Of a stretch of DNA of 42,408 nucleotides, positions 33,042 through 42,111 are shown piece after piece; the stretch's first letter is position 1; every line of letters begins with the position of its first letter. The notes under the pieces were generated by a model. The model was given only the letters and a program-made list of their open reading frames with translations. It searched no databases and had not been told where the DNA came from. The position numbers were made by a program, and so were the translations under genes. Source of the DNA: Chlorobiota bacterium (GTDB lineage: Bacteria > Bacteroidota > Ignavibacteria > OLB7); assembly GCA_016788565.1 (NCBI GenBank), contig JAEUSP010000090.1, positions 1 to 42,408 on the forward strand, given 5' to 3'.

Positions 33042-34172
33042 ATGAGTATTCATCATCAGACATGGCATTATTTCATCATGGTGTTACTTGCAATCACTGC
33101 TGCCGCTTGTGATACATCCGAGAAGCTGTATTGGCCGGAAAAAGAATGGCTATCAGCATCGCCCGAATCACATGGGATGGATAGTTTGAAGTTATCACCC
33201 GTAATACAAGAAATAAAGGATGGTCACTTTGGGTACATCCGCAGTTTATTGGTTATAAAAGATGGCTATATTATTTCGGAAAACTATTTCAACAATACCG
33301 ATACGTCATCACTTCAGTGCATGTATTCAGTCACGAAAAGCCTTTTAGGAGCAGTGTGGGGGATCGCCGAAGAAAATGGGGACGTTCCAACGGTGGACAC
33401 CCCGATTGAGCAAGCATTGCCGGAATATGCTTCACTCATTCAAACTGATCCATTAAAGCGCCAGATCACCATCCATGATTTATTAACAATGACCATTGGC
33501 ATGGATTGGGAAGAAAATGATTTGCCTGATGGGGCTGTCACGAACGGTTTTTTTGAATTAATGAGTAGCACTGATCCAATTGCCTATACGTTAAGCAAAT
33601 CAATCATTGACACCCCAGGCACAGTATTTAATTATAATAGTGGTTGCTCACTTCTTCTGTCAGCTATTCTTTCTGCGAATTGCGGTAAGAAATTTGGCGA
33701 ATATGTTAATGAGCATCTGCTTAGCAAGATAGGAATTGACAGTGCATACTGCGAAGAATTACTCAAATTCTCAAATGCTGCCAGCGGATTGTTCTTAACA
33801 CCTAGGGATATGGCCAGATTCGGTTTGCTTATTGCACGCAAAGGGGAATGGAACGGCAATCAGATTGTCCCTTCTGATTGGATGCAGCAAGCAACCGCGC
33901 CACAGGTGCGATTAGATTATAGCCCATTATTTACCGGATATGGATATCAGTTGTGGAATACCACCCAATGGCTATCCGTTGGGATTCGTGATAGCATCAC
34001 AGTGCACATGGCGCTTGGTTGGGGAGGACAGATGATTGTTGCGGTTCCTACCTATGACTTAGTTGTTGTTATCACCGCTTCGCAAAGCCGTGATGAGCAT
34101 GAAGCTATGGATCCAATTTTCATTATCTGGCAGTATATTCTTCCCGCGATTCGGCCCAGCCCTACCACATAA
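33042..34172 (+). CDS. Beta-lactamase-fold serine hydrolase, probable lipoprotein
   Basis: 376 residues. A short lipoprotein-type signal (FIMVLLAITAAAC, Cys at 23) precedes a class C beta-lactamase/DD-peptidase fold. SxxK is S96-V-T-K99 in MYSVTKSLLG. The second motif is YNS in FNYNSGCSLLL. The third is GWGGQ in LGWGGQMIV, where penicillin-recognising enzymes often have HxG or KTG. The overall pattern is nearest to esterase or 6-aminohexanoate-oligomer-hydrolase-like members, so the substrate is open and true beta-lactamase activity is unlikely to be inferable. ATG 33042 is tentative; 33018 and 33078 are alternatives. The gene is visibly more A/T-rich than its neighbours. Confidence 0.8.
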   Translation: MSIHHQTWHYFIMVLLAITAAACDTSEKLYWPEKEWLSASPESHGMDSLKLSPVIQEIKDGHFGYIRSLLVIKDGYIISENYFNNTDTSSLQCMYSVTKSLLGAVWGIAEENGDVPTVDTPIEQALPEYASLIQTDPLKRQITIHDLLTMTIGMDWEENDLPDGAVTNGFFELMSSTDPIAYTLSKSIIDTPGTVFNYNSGCSLLLSAILSANCGKKFGEYVNEHLLSKIGIDSAYCEELLKFSNAASGLFLTPRDMARFGLLIARKGEWNGNQIVPSDWMQQATAPQVRLDYSPLFTGYGYQLWNTTQWLSVGIRDSITVHMALGWGGQMIVAVPTYDLVVVITASQSRDEHEAMDPIFIIWQYILPAIRPSPTT

Positions 34173-34245
34173 TTTTGTTGGCGCATATTTGGAGCAAATT
34201 GATCTGCGAAACTCTACAAAGTTGGGTTTGGAGGCCTGCTTCTTG

Positions 34246-34473
34246 TTATTCCGATTGCAGAAATTCTTCTGGAGTTATTCCGGCTTGTCGCAGAATTGCC
34301 CGTAAGGTTCCTTCCGGCATATCGCCGCTATGGTTCGGAATCGTCGTAAATCGGTTCGTAGCTGGTGAATACCAAACCTCATGGCTGCCTGCGGCTTGGC
34401 GTAAAAATTCAAATCCTAAAAGTTTGAGTCGCCGAATAATCTCCCGATAACGGAATCCGCTTAATCGGCCCAT
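34246..34473 (-). CDS. hicA: HicA-family mRNA interferase toxin
   Basis: 75 residues with the HicA double-stranded-RNA-binding-like fold. KLLGFEFLRQAAGSHEVWY carries the catalytic histidine H31 in the GSH motif, then TTIPNHSGDMPEGTLRAILRQAGI. HicA cleaves mRNA and is held inactive by HicB. It lies 2 bases after hicB on the minus strand, in the antitoxin-first order. Confidence 0.92.
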   Translation of the reverse strand: MGRLSGFRYREIIRRLKLLGFEFLRQAAGSHEVWYSPATNRFTTIPNHSGDMPEGTLRAILRQAGITPEEFLQSE

Positions 34474-34475
34474 AA

Positions 34476-34712
34476 TTATAATTCCAAGACAACAGGATAA
34501 TCAAGGGATTCGGCAACAGGTGTGCCGATCATGGAACCTTCTTCGCCCGACTGAAGCTCAATGAGTTTGCGTGCAACATCGCGAGCAATCTCGATAGCCT
34601 CAGAGATGGTTCGCCCTTGCGCAATCAATCCTTGCACATCGTTGGAGGTAGCAAGCCAAAGCCCTTCAGGGAGCTTTTCAAGATGGAGTTGAATGATGTG
34701 TGCAGTAGTCAT
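34476..34712 (-). CDS. hicB: HicB-family antitoxin
   Basis: 78 residues forming the partial RNase-H-like HicB domain: LEKLPEGLWLATSNDVQGLIAQGRTISEAIEIARDVARKLIEL. It neutralises HicA by binding it. The protein is short and has no obvious C-terminal helix-turn-helix or ribbon-helix-helix DNA-binding domain, so autoregulation through this protein alone is uncertain. First gene of the hicBA pair. Confidence 0.9.
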   Translation of the reverse strand: MTTAHIIQLHLEKLPEGLWLATSNDVQGLIAQGRTISEAIEIARDVARKLIELQSGEEGSMIGTPVAESLDYPVVLEL

Positions 34713-34859
34713 CGCCGAAATAGTTTAGTGAGTAGGTCAGTTGGCAGATTGGCATCTGGCGCTTGCGATAATACAGTAGCGGGGTAAAGAAAACAAGCCC
34801 GATGTGGCGGTTTTTGTCTGCAAACCTTATCCATCATCAGCTTCCACCCCCCACAAAAA

Positions 34860-34896
34860 AACAACGATGAAGGCATTACTCGCCTCCATCGTTGTT
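34860..34896. terminator. Terminator after the ECF sigma factor gene
   Basis: Stem AACAACGATG-A-AGGC (34860-34874) pairing with GCCT-C-CATCGTTGTT (34882-34896), one internal mismatch and a 7-nt loop. On the minus strand it is followed by a run of A-complement T (from the A run at 34855-34861), 27 bases after the sigma factor stop. On the plus strand it ends in TTTTGATTTT, so it may work both ways. Confidence 0.85.
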
Positions 34897-34922
34897 TTGA
34901 TTTTACCGCTGACGTTCAGCAA

Positions 34923-35561
34923 TTACAGTGGTGTGAATTGGATATACCCAAACCTTCCCGCATACCCCTGCAACGCTTCGCGCAAAATTTTTCTTCCGCG
35001 GTGGATTCGCGAGCGGACGGTCCCGATGGGGCAGCCTTCCATGCTGGCTATTTCTTCGTACTGAAATCCCTCAACATCACACAGCAACACCATCCTGCGG
35101 AACGATGCTGGAAGCGATTCCAACGCCATCGTGACCTCGTCATCAAAATGCCGTTGGCAGCATTGATACTCAGGGTTGTCCTGGGGCGAGGCCCGCCATT
35201 CATCGGGATTGCTTGGCAGGCCGTTGCTCATATTCAGGGCGCGGTGGCTGCGGAGCATACTGGTGGCGTAGCTGTTCCGTAGGATGCGGAACAGCCATGC
35301 GCGGCAATTCGTCCCCGGCTGAAATTTATCGAAGAATCGCCACGCCTTCAGGAAGGTATCCTGCACCAAATCCTCGGCTTCGTCGCTGTTCCAGGTTAGC
35401 CGCAGCGCAACGCGGTACAGGTAGTTGCGGTGGGGCAAGGCTTCACGCTCGAAGTGTTTCCGTTTGGTTGCGGGATTGAGCGTGTTGTGGGAAGTGGCTG
35501 GCGTAGCAGTGCATCCTGCGGCTGGGCAGTTGGCGGCGTTCGGTGCGTGTGTGCTGTGCAT
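34923..35561 (-). CDS. ECF-family RNA polymerase sigma factor
   Basis: 212 residues. Sigma region 2 spans about residues 43-110 (YLYRVALRLTWNSDEAEDLVQDTFLKAW, with the -10-recognising helix, and NCRAWLFRILRN). Region 4 spans about 140-195 (ALESLPASFRRMVLLCDVEGFQYEEIASMEGCPIGTVRSRIHRGRKIL), a helix-turn-helix that reads the -35 box. The first 40 residues are a low-complexity extension with two Cys. It directs core polymerase to a stress or envelope regulon. No anti-sigma factor gene is adjacent on either side. It is divergent from the glycogen phosphorylase gene. Confidence 0.93.
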   Translation of the reverse strand: MHSTHAPNAANCPAAGCTATPATSHNTLNPATKRKHFEREALPHRNYLYRVALRLTWNSDEAEDLVQDTFLKAWRFFDKFQPGTNCRAWLFRILRNSYATSMLRSHRALNMSNGLPSNPDEWRASPQDNPEYQCCQRHFDDEVTMALESLPASFRRMVLLCDVEGFQYEEIASMEGCPIGTVRSRIHRGRKILREALQGYAGRFGYIQFTPL

Positions 35562-35695
35562 GGTGTCGGTAGTCTGTTGGCATAGATTGATGATAAACCA
35601 TTATTCCAACGCTCCGCGCTACGGCGGTGCGTGTTCTTCCTCTCTTCGTATCTTCGGCCCCGCGAAAACCATGTTTGGCGCGGTTCCTGCCGTTG

Positions 35696-35739
35696 TGCAA
35701 CTGGCTCTGCAACTGGCTCTGCAATCCGCTGTGCAATCC
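35696..35739. repeat. 12-bp tandem repeat upstream of glgP
   Basis: TGCAACTGGCTC occurs twice (35696-35719), followed by diverged units TGCAATCCGCTG and TGCAATCC to 35739. It lies in the divergent region between the sigma factor gene and the glycogen phosphorylase gene. Repeated operator-like spacing of 12 bases; no regulator can be named. Confidence 0.7.
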
Positions 35740-35843
35740 ACACGGGTTGCGGTTTGGCAGAAGCCTTGTTCGCAAAAGCAGAGATGTTCACGATGTTCGG
35801 ACTGAACATTGTTCTTCAAGCAATAAGCAATCAAATCACGTAG

Positions 35844-38417
35844 ATGCGTCCAATTCTTACGTTCACGGTCACTCATCCCCTTCCGGCTCCACTTTCCCGT
35901 TTGTACGAGCTTGCCCACAACCTCTACTGGGTTTGGAATCCCACCATCCGCGAGTTCCTCCGCTCCATTGATCCACTGCTGTGGCATTCCACCAATCATC
36001 ATCCGCTGAAGGTTCTTTCCTCGTTGTCGGCCAATCGGCTGGAGCAGTTGGCTGCCGACCCCGAGTTCCTTGCACGCTATCAATCGGCGATTGCCCAGCT
36101 GGACGCATATCTTTCGCAACCACGTTGGTATCAGCAGCAGGGAAGGGGGGAGCGGAAGGAGTGTATTGCGTATCTGTCGGCGGAGTTCGGGCTGCATGAA
36201 TCTATCCCGCTCTACTCCGGCGGCTTGGGCGTACTCTCCGGCGATCACACCAAGTCTGCCAGCGATTTACGGCTTCCGTTTGTTTGCGTTGGGTTGATGT
36301 ATCAGTTGGGATATTTCCAGCAACGCCTTGCGAACGACGGAACCCAGTTGGAAAGCTACACCCTTAACGACACGACCTTGCTTCCGGTTAGCTTGGTTTC
36401 GGACGAAAAACATCGCCCGATCAGAATTTCTGTGGATTATCCCAAAGGCCCCGTTTTTGCCCAAATCTGGCGGCTTCAGGTCGGCTCCGTCCCAATCTAC
36501 CTTCTGGATACCAACATCCGCGAGAACACCAACCCCGAATACCGCGACATTGCCGACTACTTATATGGTGGCGACCAAGAAACCCGCATCATGCAGGAAA
36601 TCATGCTGGGAATTGGCGGGATGCGAGCACTTCGGGCAATCGGGCTGGAACCCACCGTCACCCACAGCAACGAAGGGCACAGCGCGTTTTTGATGCTGGA
36701 GCGAATCCGCACCACGATGGCCGAGCTGGGAATGACCTTCGCCGAAGCTGCCGAACTTGTGGCCGCCGGGTCCGCATTCACCACCCACACACCCGTTCCG
36801 GCGGGGAATGATGTTTTTTCGGTGGAGCAGATCGAGAAATACTTTGCCGGATACTGGCCCCAGCTGGGATTATCCCGCGAACAGTTTTTGGGGCTGGGAA
36901 GAATTGACCCCAACAACCACGCCGAATCGTTCCACATGCCGGTGCTTGCCTTGCGGCTAACCAGCCAACACAACGGGGTGAGCAAACTCCATGGCCAGGT
37001 CTCGCAGCAGATGTGGGAAGGCGTTTGGCCGAACGTCCCGCGTCACGAAAATCCCATCGTGGGGATCACCAACGGCGTGCATACGCTAACCTGGATTGCC
37101 GACGAAATGCGGGAACTGCTTGGGCGATATTGCGGGAACGACTGGAGCCAGCACCTTGCCAACCCGCAAGCCTGGGAAGCGGTGGATGCAATCCCCAACC
37201 ATGAGTTGTGGCAGCTAACCAACACCCTGCGGCAACGGATGATTGAGTATCTGCGCTGGCGGTTGGATGAACAGATCACCGAGCTGTACGCTGGCTCGCC
37301 AACCGGGCGCAACTTGGATCAGGTGCTGGACCCGAACGCTTTAACCATCGGGTTTGCGCGGCGGTTTGCCACCTACAAGCGGGCAACATTGCTCTTCCGC
37401 GACCCCGAGCGTGCGGCGCGGTTGTTCAACAACCCGGAACGCCCGGTGCAGATGATCGTGGCCGGAAAAGCGCACCCAAAAGATGCGGCGGGGAAGGAGT
37501 TCATCCGGCAGCTGATCCAGATTGCCCACGAGCATGGGCTGGAAGGGAAGCTGATTTTTGTGGAAGATTATGACATGGCGTTGGGGCGGCGGCTGGTGCA
37601 GGGATGTGATGTGTGGCTGAACAACCCGCGCCGTCCGTTGGAAGCCAGCGGGACCAGCGGGATGAAGGCCGCAATCAACGGAACGCTGAACCTTTCAATC
37701 CTGGATGGCTGGTTCCCCGAAGCCTTCGATGGAAAGAACGGTTTCCAGATTGGCGACGTGCGCGGGCTAAGCAACACCGATGCACAGGATGAAATCGAAT
37801 CGCGCCACCTGTACCGCGTGCTGGAAAACCAAGTGATCCCCTGCTTCTTCGATCGCGACCCCGACGGAATCCCACACCGCTGGGCGGCGATGCAAAAACA
37901 CGCACTGAAAACCATGGCCCCGCAGTTCAGTTCCGACCGGATGGTGGCCGAGTACGCAACCCGTTTCTACTTCCCCTGCAGCGACCGCTACGCCCACTTG
38001 CGCGCCAACAACGGCCAAGCCGTTCGCCAGTTGATTGCGTGGAAACGGTGGGTTGCCGAAAAATGGAGCGGTGTGAGTGTGCTGCAATGCAGTGCTGAAC
38101 TTCTGAGCAACATGAAGATTGGCGACAAGCTGCGGGTGACGGCCACCGTGGCGTTGGGTGAGCTTTCGCCGAAGGACCTGATTGTGGAGGCCTACTACGG
38201 CAACATTGATCCCGAAGGCTTGATTGCCGACGGCGAAGGCGCGCCGCTAACGTTGCAAGAATCGGGAAGTGGAGTTGCGATGTACGAAGGGTTTGCGCCG
38301 CTTACCCGCCCGGGGCTTGGTGGCCTAACCGTCCGCGCCATCCCCTACCACCCCGACCTTGCCCACAAGTTCGAGATGAAGCGGGTGACGTTCGCGCCGG
38401 TTGAAGCGGGGGAGTGA
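35844..38417 (+). CDS. glgP: Alpha-glucan (glycogen/maltodextrin) phosphorylase
   Basis: 857 residues of the short bacterial alpha-glucan phosphorylase type with an N-terminal DUF3417-like region (LYELAHNLYWVWNPT). Further landmarks are IAYLSAEFGLHESIPLYSGG with GVLSGDH, THSNEGHSAF, FTTHTPVPAGND, FARRFATYKRA and QMIVAGKAHPKD. The PLP-binding lysine is K608 in EASGTSGMKAAINGTLNLS. It releases glucose-1-phosphate from storage glucan in the cytoplasm. The C-terminal 120 residues (NMKIGDKLRVTATVALGEL onwards) form a beta domain usual for this subtype. No other glycogen gene is adjacent. It is convergent with the small membrane protein gene downstream. Confidence 0.95.
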   Translation: MRPILTFTVTHPLPAPLSRLYELAHNLYWVWNPTIREFLRSIDPLLWHSTNHHPLKVLSSLSANRLEQLAADPEFLARYQSAIAQLDAYLSQPRWYQQQGRGERKECIAYLSAEFGLHESIPLYSGGLGVLSGDHTKSASDLRLPFVCVGLMYQLGYFQQRLANDGTQLESYTLNDTTLLPVSLVSDEKHRPIRISVDYPKGPVFAQIWRLQVGSVPIYLLDTNIRENTNPEYRDIADYLYGGDQETRIMQEIMLGIGGMRALRAIGLEPTVTHSNEGHSAFLMLERIRTTMAELGMTFAEAAELVAAGSAFTTHTPVPAGNDVFSVEQIEKYFAGYWPQLGLSREQFLGLGRIDPNNHAESFHMPVLALRLTSQHNGVSKLHGQVSQQMWEGVWPNVPRHENPIVGITNGVHTLTWIADEMRELLGRYCGNDWSQHLANPQAWEAVDAIPNHELWQLTNTLRQRMIEYLRWRLDEQITELYAGSPTGRNLDQVLDPNALTIGFARRFATYKRATLLFRDPERAARLFNNPERPVQMIVAGKAHPKDAAGKEFIRQLIQIAHEHGLEGKLIFVEDYDMALGRRLVQGCDVWLNNPRRPLEASGTSGMKAAINGTLNLSILDGWFPEAFDGKNGFQIGDVRGLSNTDAQDEIESRHLYRVLENQVIPCFFDRDPDGIPHRWAAMQKHALKTMAPQFSSDRMVAEYATRFYFPCSDRYAHLRANNGQAVRQLIAWKRWVAEKWSGVSVLQCSAELLSNMKIGDKLRVTATVALGELSPKDLIVEAYYGNIDPEGLIADGEGAPLTLQESGSGVAMYEGFAPLTRPGLGGLTVRAIPYHPDLAHKFEMKRVTFAPVEAGE

Positions 38418-38450
38418 GTAACAGGCGGAGGCTGAAGAAGAAAAAAGAAT

Positions 38451-38516
38451 GAGGCACAGAGGACACAGCGAAGAGAGAGCCGTGAGTTTCTCATCATGCT
38501 GTGTGCTTTGTGCCTC
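38451..38516. repeat. Long inverted repeat between convergent genes
   Basis: GAGGCACAGAGGACACAGC (38451-38469) and GCTGTGTGCTTTGTGCCTC (38498-38516) pair over 17 of 19 positions around a 28-nt loop. The arms resemble the TCTGTGTCCTCTGTGCCTC word common between genes in many environmental bacteria (from memory). It lies in the gap between glgP and the convergent membrane-protein gene and could act as a transcript-end stem. Confidence 0.8.
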
Positions 38517-38525
38517 TTCTATTGA

Positions 38526-39065
38526 TTACTGCAACAGGTCTATCAGCAACAGCACTGGGTTCCAAGCCAGCAGCCCCACCCACGAATACGCTAAGAATCG
38601 AAGCACCTCACTTGGGGTTGTTTGCAGGATATTGTCGCTCGGCGGCTCCTCTCTTTTCTCTCTATCCTCTGCGGGGGTGGCTCCCTCTTCCGCTATCAGC
38701 ATATCCGAAAACAGTGTGATCTCTTTATCCTGCTGCTCGTGCCAAGCCAGCGATAGGATCAGCGTACGGCTGTACATCACAAACCGTAGCCACGCAGTCA
38801 GCATACAGACCGAGATGGTGAGTTCAATCGCCACGCTCATCAGCGTCATGCCACGCTCTCCGCTTGGGCCGCCCCGTGCAACAAAAGTGCCGTTCTCTTC
38901 GGTGGCGAACGCAATCAGGTTAAAATAGATTTGATTCTCGCTGAACGTTAGCGCAGCGATGTACGAGGTCCACGCTAGGGCAGCAAGCAGCCCCAGCCAC
39001 AAGGTGATAGCAATCCAACGCAAAGACTGATGACGAAGGCCAACGAACGATGAAGGCTCTGGCAT
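38526..39065 (-). CDS. Hypothetical membrane protein
   Basis: 179 residues, not recognised. Three hydrophobic segments are visible: about 14-38 (RWIAITLWLGLLAALAWTSY), about 72-96 (MTLMSVAIELTISVCMLTAW) and the C-terminal 25 (FLAYSWVGLLAWNPVLLLID). A charged, acidic loop (EEGATPAEDREKREEPPSD) separates the last two. The start is ATG 39065; the frame remains open upstream into valS on the other strand, but that part is a shadow. It is divergent from valS. Confidence 0.6.
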   Translation of the reverse strand: MPEPSSFVGLRHQSLRWIAITLWLGLLAALAWTSYIAALTFSENQIYFNLIAFATEENGTFVARGGPSGERGMTLMSVAIELTISVCMLTAWLRFVMYSRTLILSLAWHEQQDKEITLFSDMLIAEEGATPAEDREKREEPPSDNILQTTPSEVLRFLAYSWVGLLAWNPVLLLIDLLQ

Positions 39066-39290
39066 GATAAACCCCGTTGATAAGAATGCCCTGTTGTTGA
39101 TGCTGGCAAATCTATCAATTCTCCCCTCACACTTCTTACCGCGTCCCCCTCTTCTCCCTTCTACAATCTTCATCAACTCCGTTGGCTCGGTTCTCCCACG
39201 TTCCGTTGTATCTTCTGGCCTGATTGTGGCGCGTGGCGCGCTTGCATCTTTCAGAACTTCCCGAAGAACTTTCAATCGCTGAACGCACCT

Positions 39291-42035
39291 ATGGCCGAGC
39301 TTCCAAAAGCCTATAACCCTGCCGAGACGGAATCCCGCTGGTATCAGTACTGGTACGCGCATCGCTTGTATGATGCCGAGGTCCCAGCCGACACCACCAC
39401 CACCGAATCTTTCACCATCGTGATCCCGCCGCCAAACGTTACCGGGATGCTGACGATGGGGCATATCCTGAACAACACGCTGCAGGACCTGTACATCCGC
39501 TGGCATCGGATGCAGGGGAAGGTGGCCTGCTGGATTCCGGGGATGGATCACGCCGGCATTGCAACCCAATCCAAAGTGGTCCGCGCCCTTGCCGATGATG
39601 GGATCAACTTCCGCGATTTGGGACGCGAAGGGTTTCTGGAAAAGGTGTGGGAGTGGAAGGGGAAATATGGAAGCATCATCTTCCAGCAACTGCGCGCGCT
39701 TGGCGTTTCGGTGGATTGGCGGCGCGAACGTTTCACCATGGATCCAACACTGAGCAGCGCCGTTACCGAAGTGTTTGTGCGGCTATTCGATAAAGGCCTA
39801 ATCTACCGTGGCAAACGGATTGTGAACTGGTCCCCGCTGGCGCAAACCACCCTGAGCGATGAGGAGGTGATCCACAAGGATGTCCAGGACACGATGTTTA
39901 CGCTGCGCTACCACCGCCCCGACGGAAGCGGCACGGTGCTGGTGGCAACCGCCCGCCCCGAAACCTTGTTCGGTGATGTTGCCGTGGCCGTAAATCCAAA
40001 AGATGAACGCTACGCCAGCATGATTGGCTCCACCCTGATTGTGCCGCTGGTTGGGCGCGAAGTCCCGATTGTTGCCGACAGCTACGCCGACCCCGCGTTC
40101 GGAACCGGAGCGGTGAAAATCACCCCCGCGCACGACCCGAACGACTACGAAGTTGGCACACGCCACAACCTCCCGATGCCGAACACCATCAACCCCGATG
40201 GCACGATGAATGAGCTTGCCGGCCCGCTTGCCGGGCTGGATCGCTTTGCCGCGCGGAAGCTGGCGGTGAAGCTGCTGCGGGAAGCCGACTTGATTGAAAA
40301 ATCGGAAGACTACACCCACTCCGTTGGAGTAAGCGAGCGGGGCGGTGAGCAAATTGAGCCATATCTGAGCGACCAATGGTTTGTGAAGATGGCCCCGCTT
40401 GCCGAACCCGCGCTCAGGGCCGTCACCGAAGGGCATATCAACATTGCGCCCGAGCATTGGACCAAAACCTACGAGCATTGGATGACGAACATCCGCGACT
40501 GGGCGATTAGCCGCCAGCTGTGGTGGGGCCACCGCATCCCCGTTTACTACGCCGAAGATGGACGCTACACCGCCGCGCTGAACGAAGCCGAAGCTCGCAC
40601 AAAACTTGGCCTTGCCGACGGCGCACCGATGCGCCAAGATGAGGACGTGTTGGATACGTGGTTCAGCAGTTGGCTGTGGCCTTTCTCGCTTCACGGTTGG
40701 GGAAGCGACCAGAAGAACCAGCGTGAGCTTGCCTACTTCTACCCCACGGACCTTCTGATTACTGGCCCCGACATCATTTTCTTTTGGGTTGCGCGGATGA
40801 TTATGGCGGGGATTGAGTTCATGCCCGGCGAAGCAACCAGCAACGGGACACCACGCACAACCATGCAGGAAATTATCCCGTTCCGGCAGGTCTATTTCAC
40901 CTCCATCATCCGCGACCGGATGGGGCGGAAGATGTCCAAATCACTGGGGAACTCACCCGACCCGCTGGATGTTATCGCCACCTACGGCGCCGACGCGCTC
41001 CGTTTCACCATCGTCTATCTGGCTCCGTCGGGCCAGGACGTGAGGTTCGATGAGGAGTTCTGCGAGATTGGCCGCAACTTCGCCAACAAGCTCTGGAACG
41101 CCGGGCGGTTCCTGATGATGAAGCGGGATGACGTTGCCAACCTTCAGGAAGCCGGCCCGTTTTCCTTCCCCCACACCGTGGCCGCTCTGAAGCCCGTCAC
41201 CGATTCCGACCGCTGGATACTCAGCCGATTCCACTCCGCGATTGCCGAGGTGAAACGGGCGTTGGATAGCTACCGCATCAACGAGTACTCCAAGCTGATC
41301 TACGACTTCGTCTGGCGCGATTTCTGCGATTGGTATTTGGAGTTGCTGAAGACGGAGTTGGCAATCAGCACCGACCCCGAACGCTCGCGCACGATGGTCA
41401 GTTTTGCGTTTGGATTGTACGACCAGTTGCTGCGGATGCTCCACCCAATCATGCCGTTTGTCACCGAAGAAATCTGGCAGAACATCAGCGACCGCGCCGA
41501 AGGGGACTCCATTTCGGTGGCCCCGTTCCCTGCTTCCGATGCAAGCATGATTGACCCCAGTTTGGAGCAAGATTTCCAGACGATGCAGGAGTGTGTGGAG
41601 GCGATCCGGCGGATGCGGAGCGAAGCAAACGTGCCGCCCTCGAAAGGGGTGAACGTCACGTTGCGCGCTGCCGACGGCGAAGCATCAGCCTTTTTTGCAG
41701 CGGCGGCCGGGTTGATTCAGCGGCTTGCAAGAATCGAGACGTTGAGCATCGGACTTGATGCCGAAAAACCAAAACTTTCGGCAACCGAAGTTGTGCGCGG
41801 CAACGAGCTTCACGTTCATCTGGAAGGATTGATTGACGTGGAGAAAGAACGCCAAAAAACCGAAAAAGAAATTGCGCGGTTGGAAGGGCAGATCAAGGGG
41901 ACGGAGGCAAAGCTGGCAAACGAAAAATTTGTGGCGAACGCACCGGAAGAGGTTGTGGCAAAGGAGCGGGAAAAGCTGGAAGACTACCGCCAGACGGTGG
42001 TGAAGTTGAGGGAGTCGTTGGGGTTGTTTGGTTGA
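39291..42035 (+). CDS. valS: Valyl-tRNA synthetase
   Basis: 914 residues, class I aminoacyl-tRNA synthetase. The ATP-binding HIGH box reads T55-M-G-H58 in NVTGMLTMGHILNNTLQD, with Thr in place of the usual first His. The editing domain follows (VATARPETLFGDVAVAV, GTGAVKITPAHDPNDYEV). The catalytic core continues with WAISRQLWWGHRIPVYY, DVLDTWFSSWLWPFS and KMSKS at 547-551 in GRKMSKSLGNSPDPLD. An anticodon-binding helical domain and a C-terminal coiled coil (VEKERQKTEKEIARLEGQI) finish the protein. All domains are present and the length is normal. A heptamer array starts 14 bases after the stop. Confidence 0.96.
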   Translation: MAELPKAYNPAETESRWYQYWYAHRLYDAEVPADTTTTESFTIVIPPPNVTGMLTMGHILNNTLQDLYIRWHRMQGKVACWIPGMDHAGIATQSKVVRALADDGINFRDLGREGFLEKVWEWKGKYGSIIFQQLRALGVSVDWRRERFTMDPTLSSAVTEVFVRLFDKGLIYRGKRIVNWSPLAQTTLSDEEVIHKDVQDTMFTLRYHRPDGSGTVLVATARPETLFGDVAVAVNPKDERYASMIGSTLIVPLVGREVPIVADSYADPAFGTGAVKITPAHDPNDYEVGTRHNLPMPNTINPDGTMNELAGPLAGLDRFAARKLAVKLLREADLIEKSEDYTHSVGVSERGGEQIEPYLSDQWFVKMAPLAEPALRAVTEGHINIAPEHWTKTYEHWMTNIRDWAISRQLWWGHRIPVYYAEDGRYTAALNEAEARTKLGLADGAPMRQDEDVLDTWFSSWLWPFSLHGWGSDQKNQRELAYFYPTDLLITGPDIIFFWVARMIMAGIEFMPGEATSNGTPRTTMQEIIPFRQVYFTSIIRDRMGRKMSKSLGNSPDPLDVIATYGADALRFTIVYLAPSGQDVRFDEEFCEIGRNFANKLWNAGRFLMMKRDDVANLQEAGPFSFPHTVAALKPVTDSDRWILSRFHSAIAEVKRALDSYRINEYSKLIYDFVWRDFCDWYLELLKTELAISTDPERSRTMVSFAFGLYDQLLRMLHPIMPFVTEEIWQNISDRAEGDSISVAPFPASDASMIDPSLEQDFQTMQECVEAIRRMRSEANVPPSKGVNVTLRAADGEASAFFAAAAGLIQRLARIETLSIGLDAEKPKLSATEVVRGNELHVHLEGLIDVEKERQKTEKEIARLEGQIKGTEAKLANEKFVANAPEEVVAKEREKLEDYRQTVVKLRESLGLFG

Positions 42036-42048
42036 GGAAAAAGGGGGA

Positions 42049-42111
42049 AGTCAGTGGTCAGTGGTCAGTAGTTAGTGGTCAGTGGTCAGTGGTCAGTGGT
42101 CAGTGGTCATT
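42049..42111 (+). repeat. GGTCAGT heptamer array, 9 units
   Basis: Nine heptamers, mostly GGTCAGT, with AGTCAGT first, AGTTAGT at 42070-42076 and GGTCATT last. It starts 14 bases after the valS stop, in the same sense orientation as the array at the end of the ABC ATPase gene (29976-30045), and leads directly into the composite element. Confidence 0.92.

Noticed and set aside
34740..34850. Possible tRNA or small RNA gene in the gap before the sigma factor terminator
   Set aside because: No cloverleaf or T-loop (GTTCRANNC) could be drawn and the stretch has no terminator of its own.
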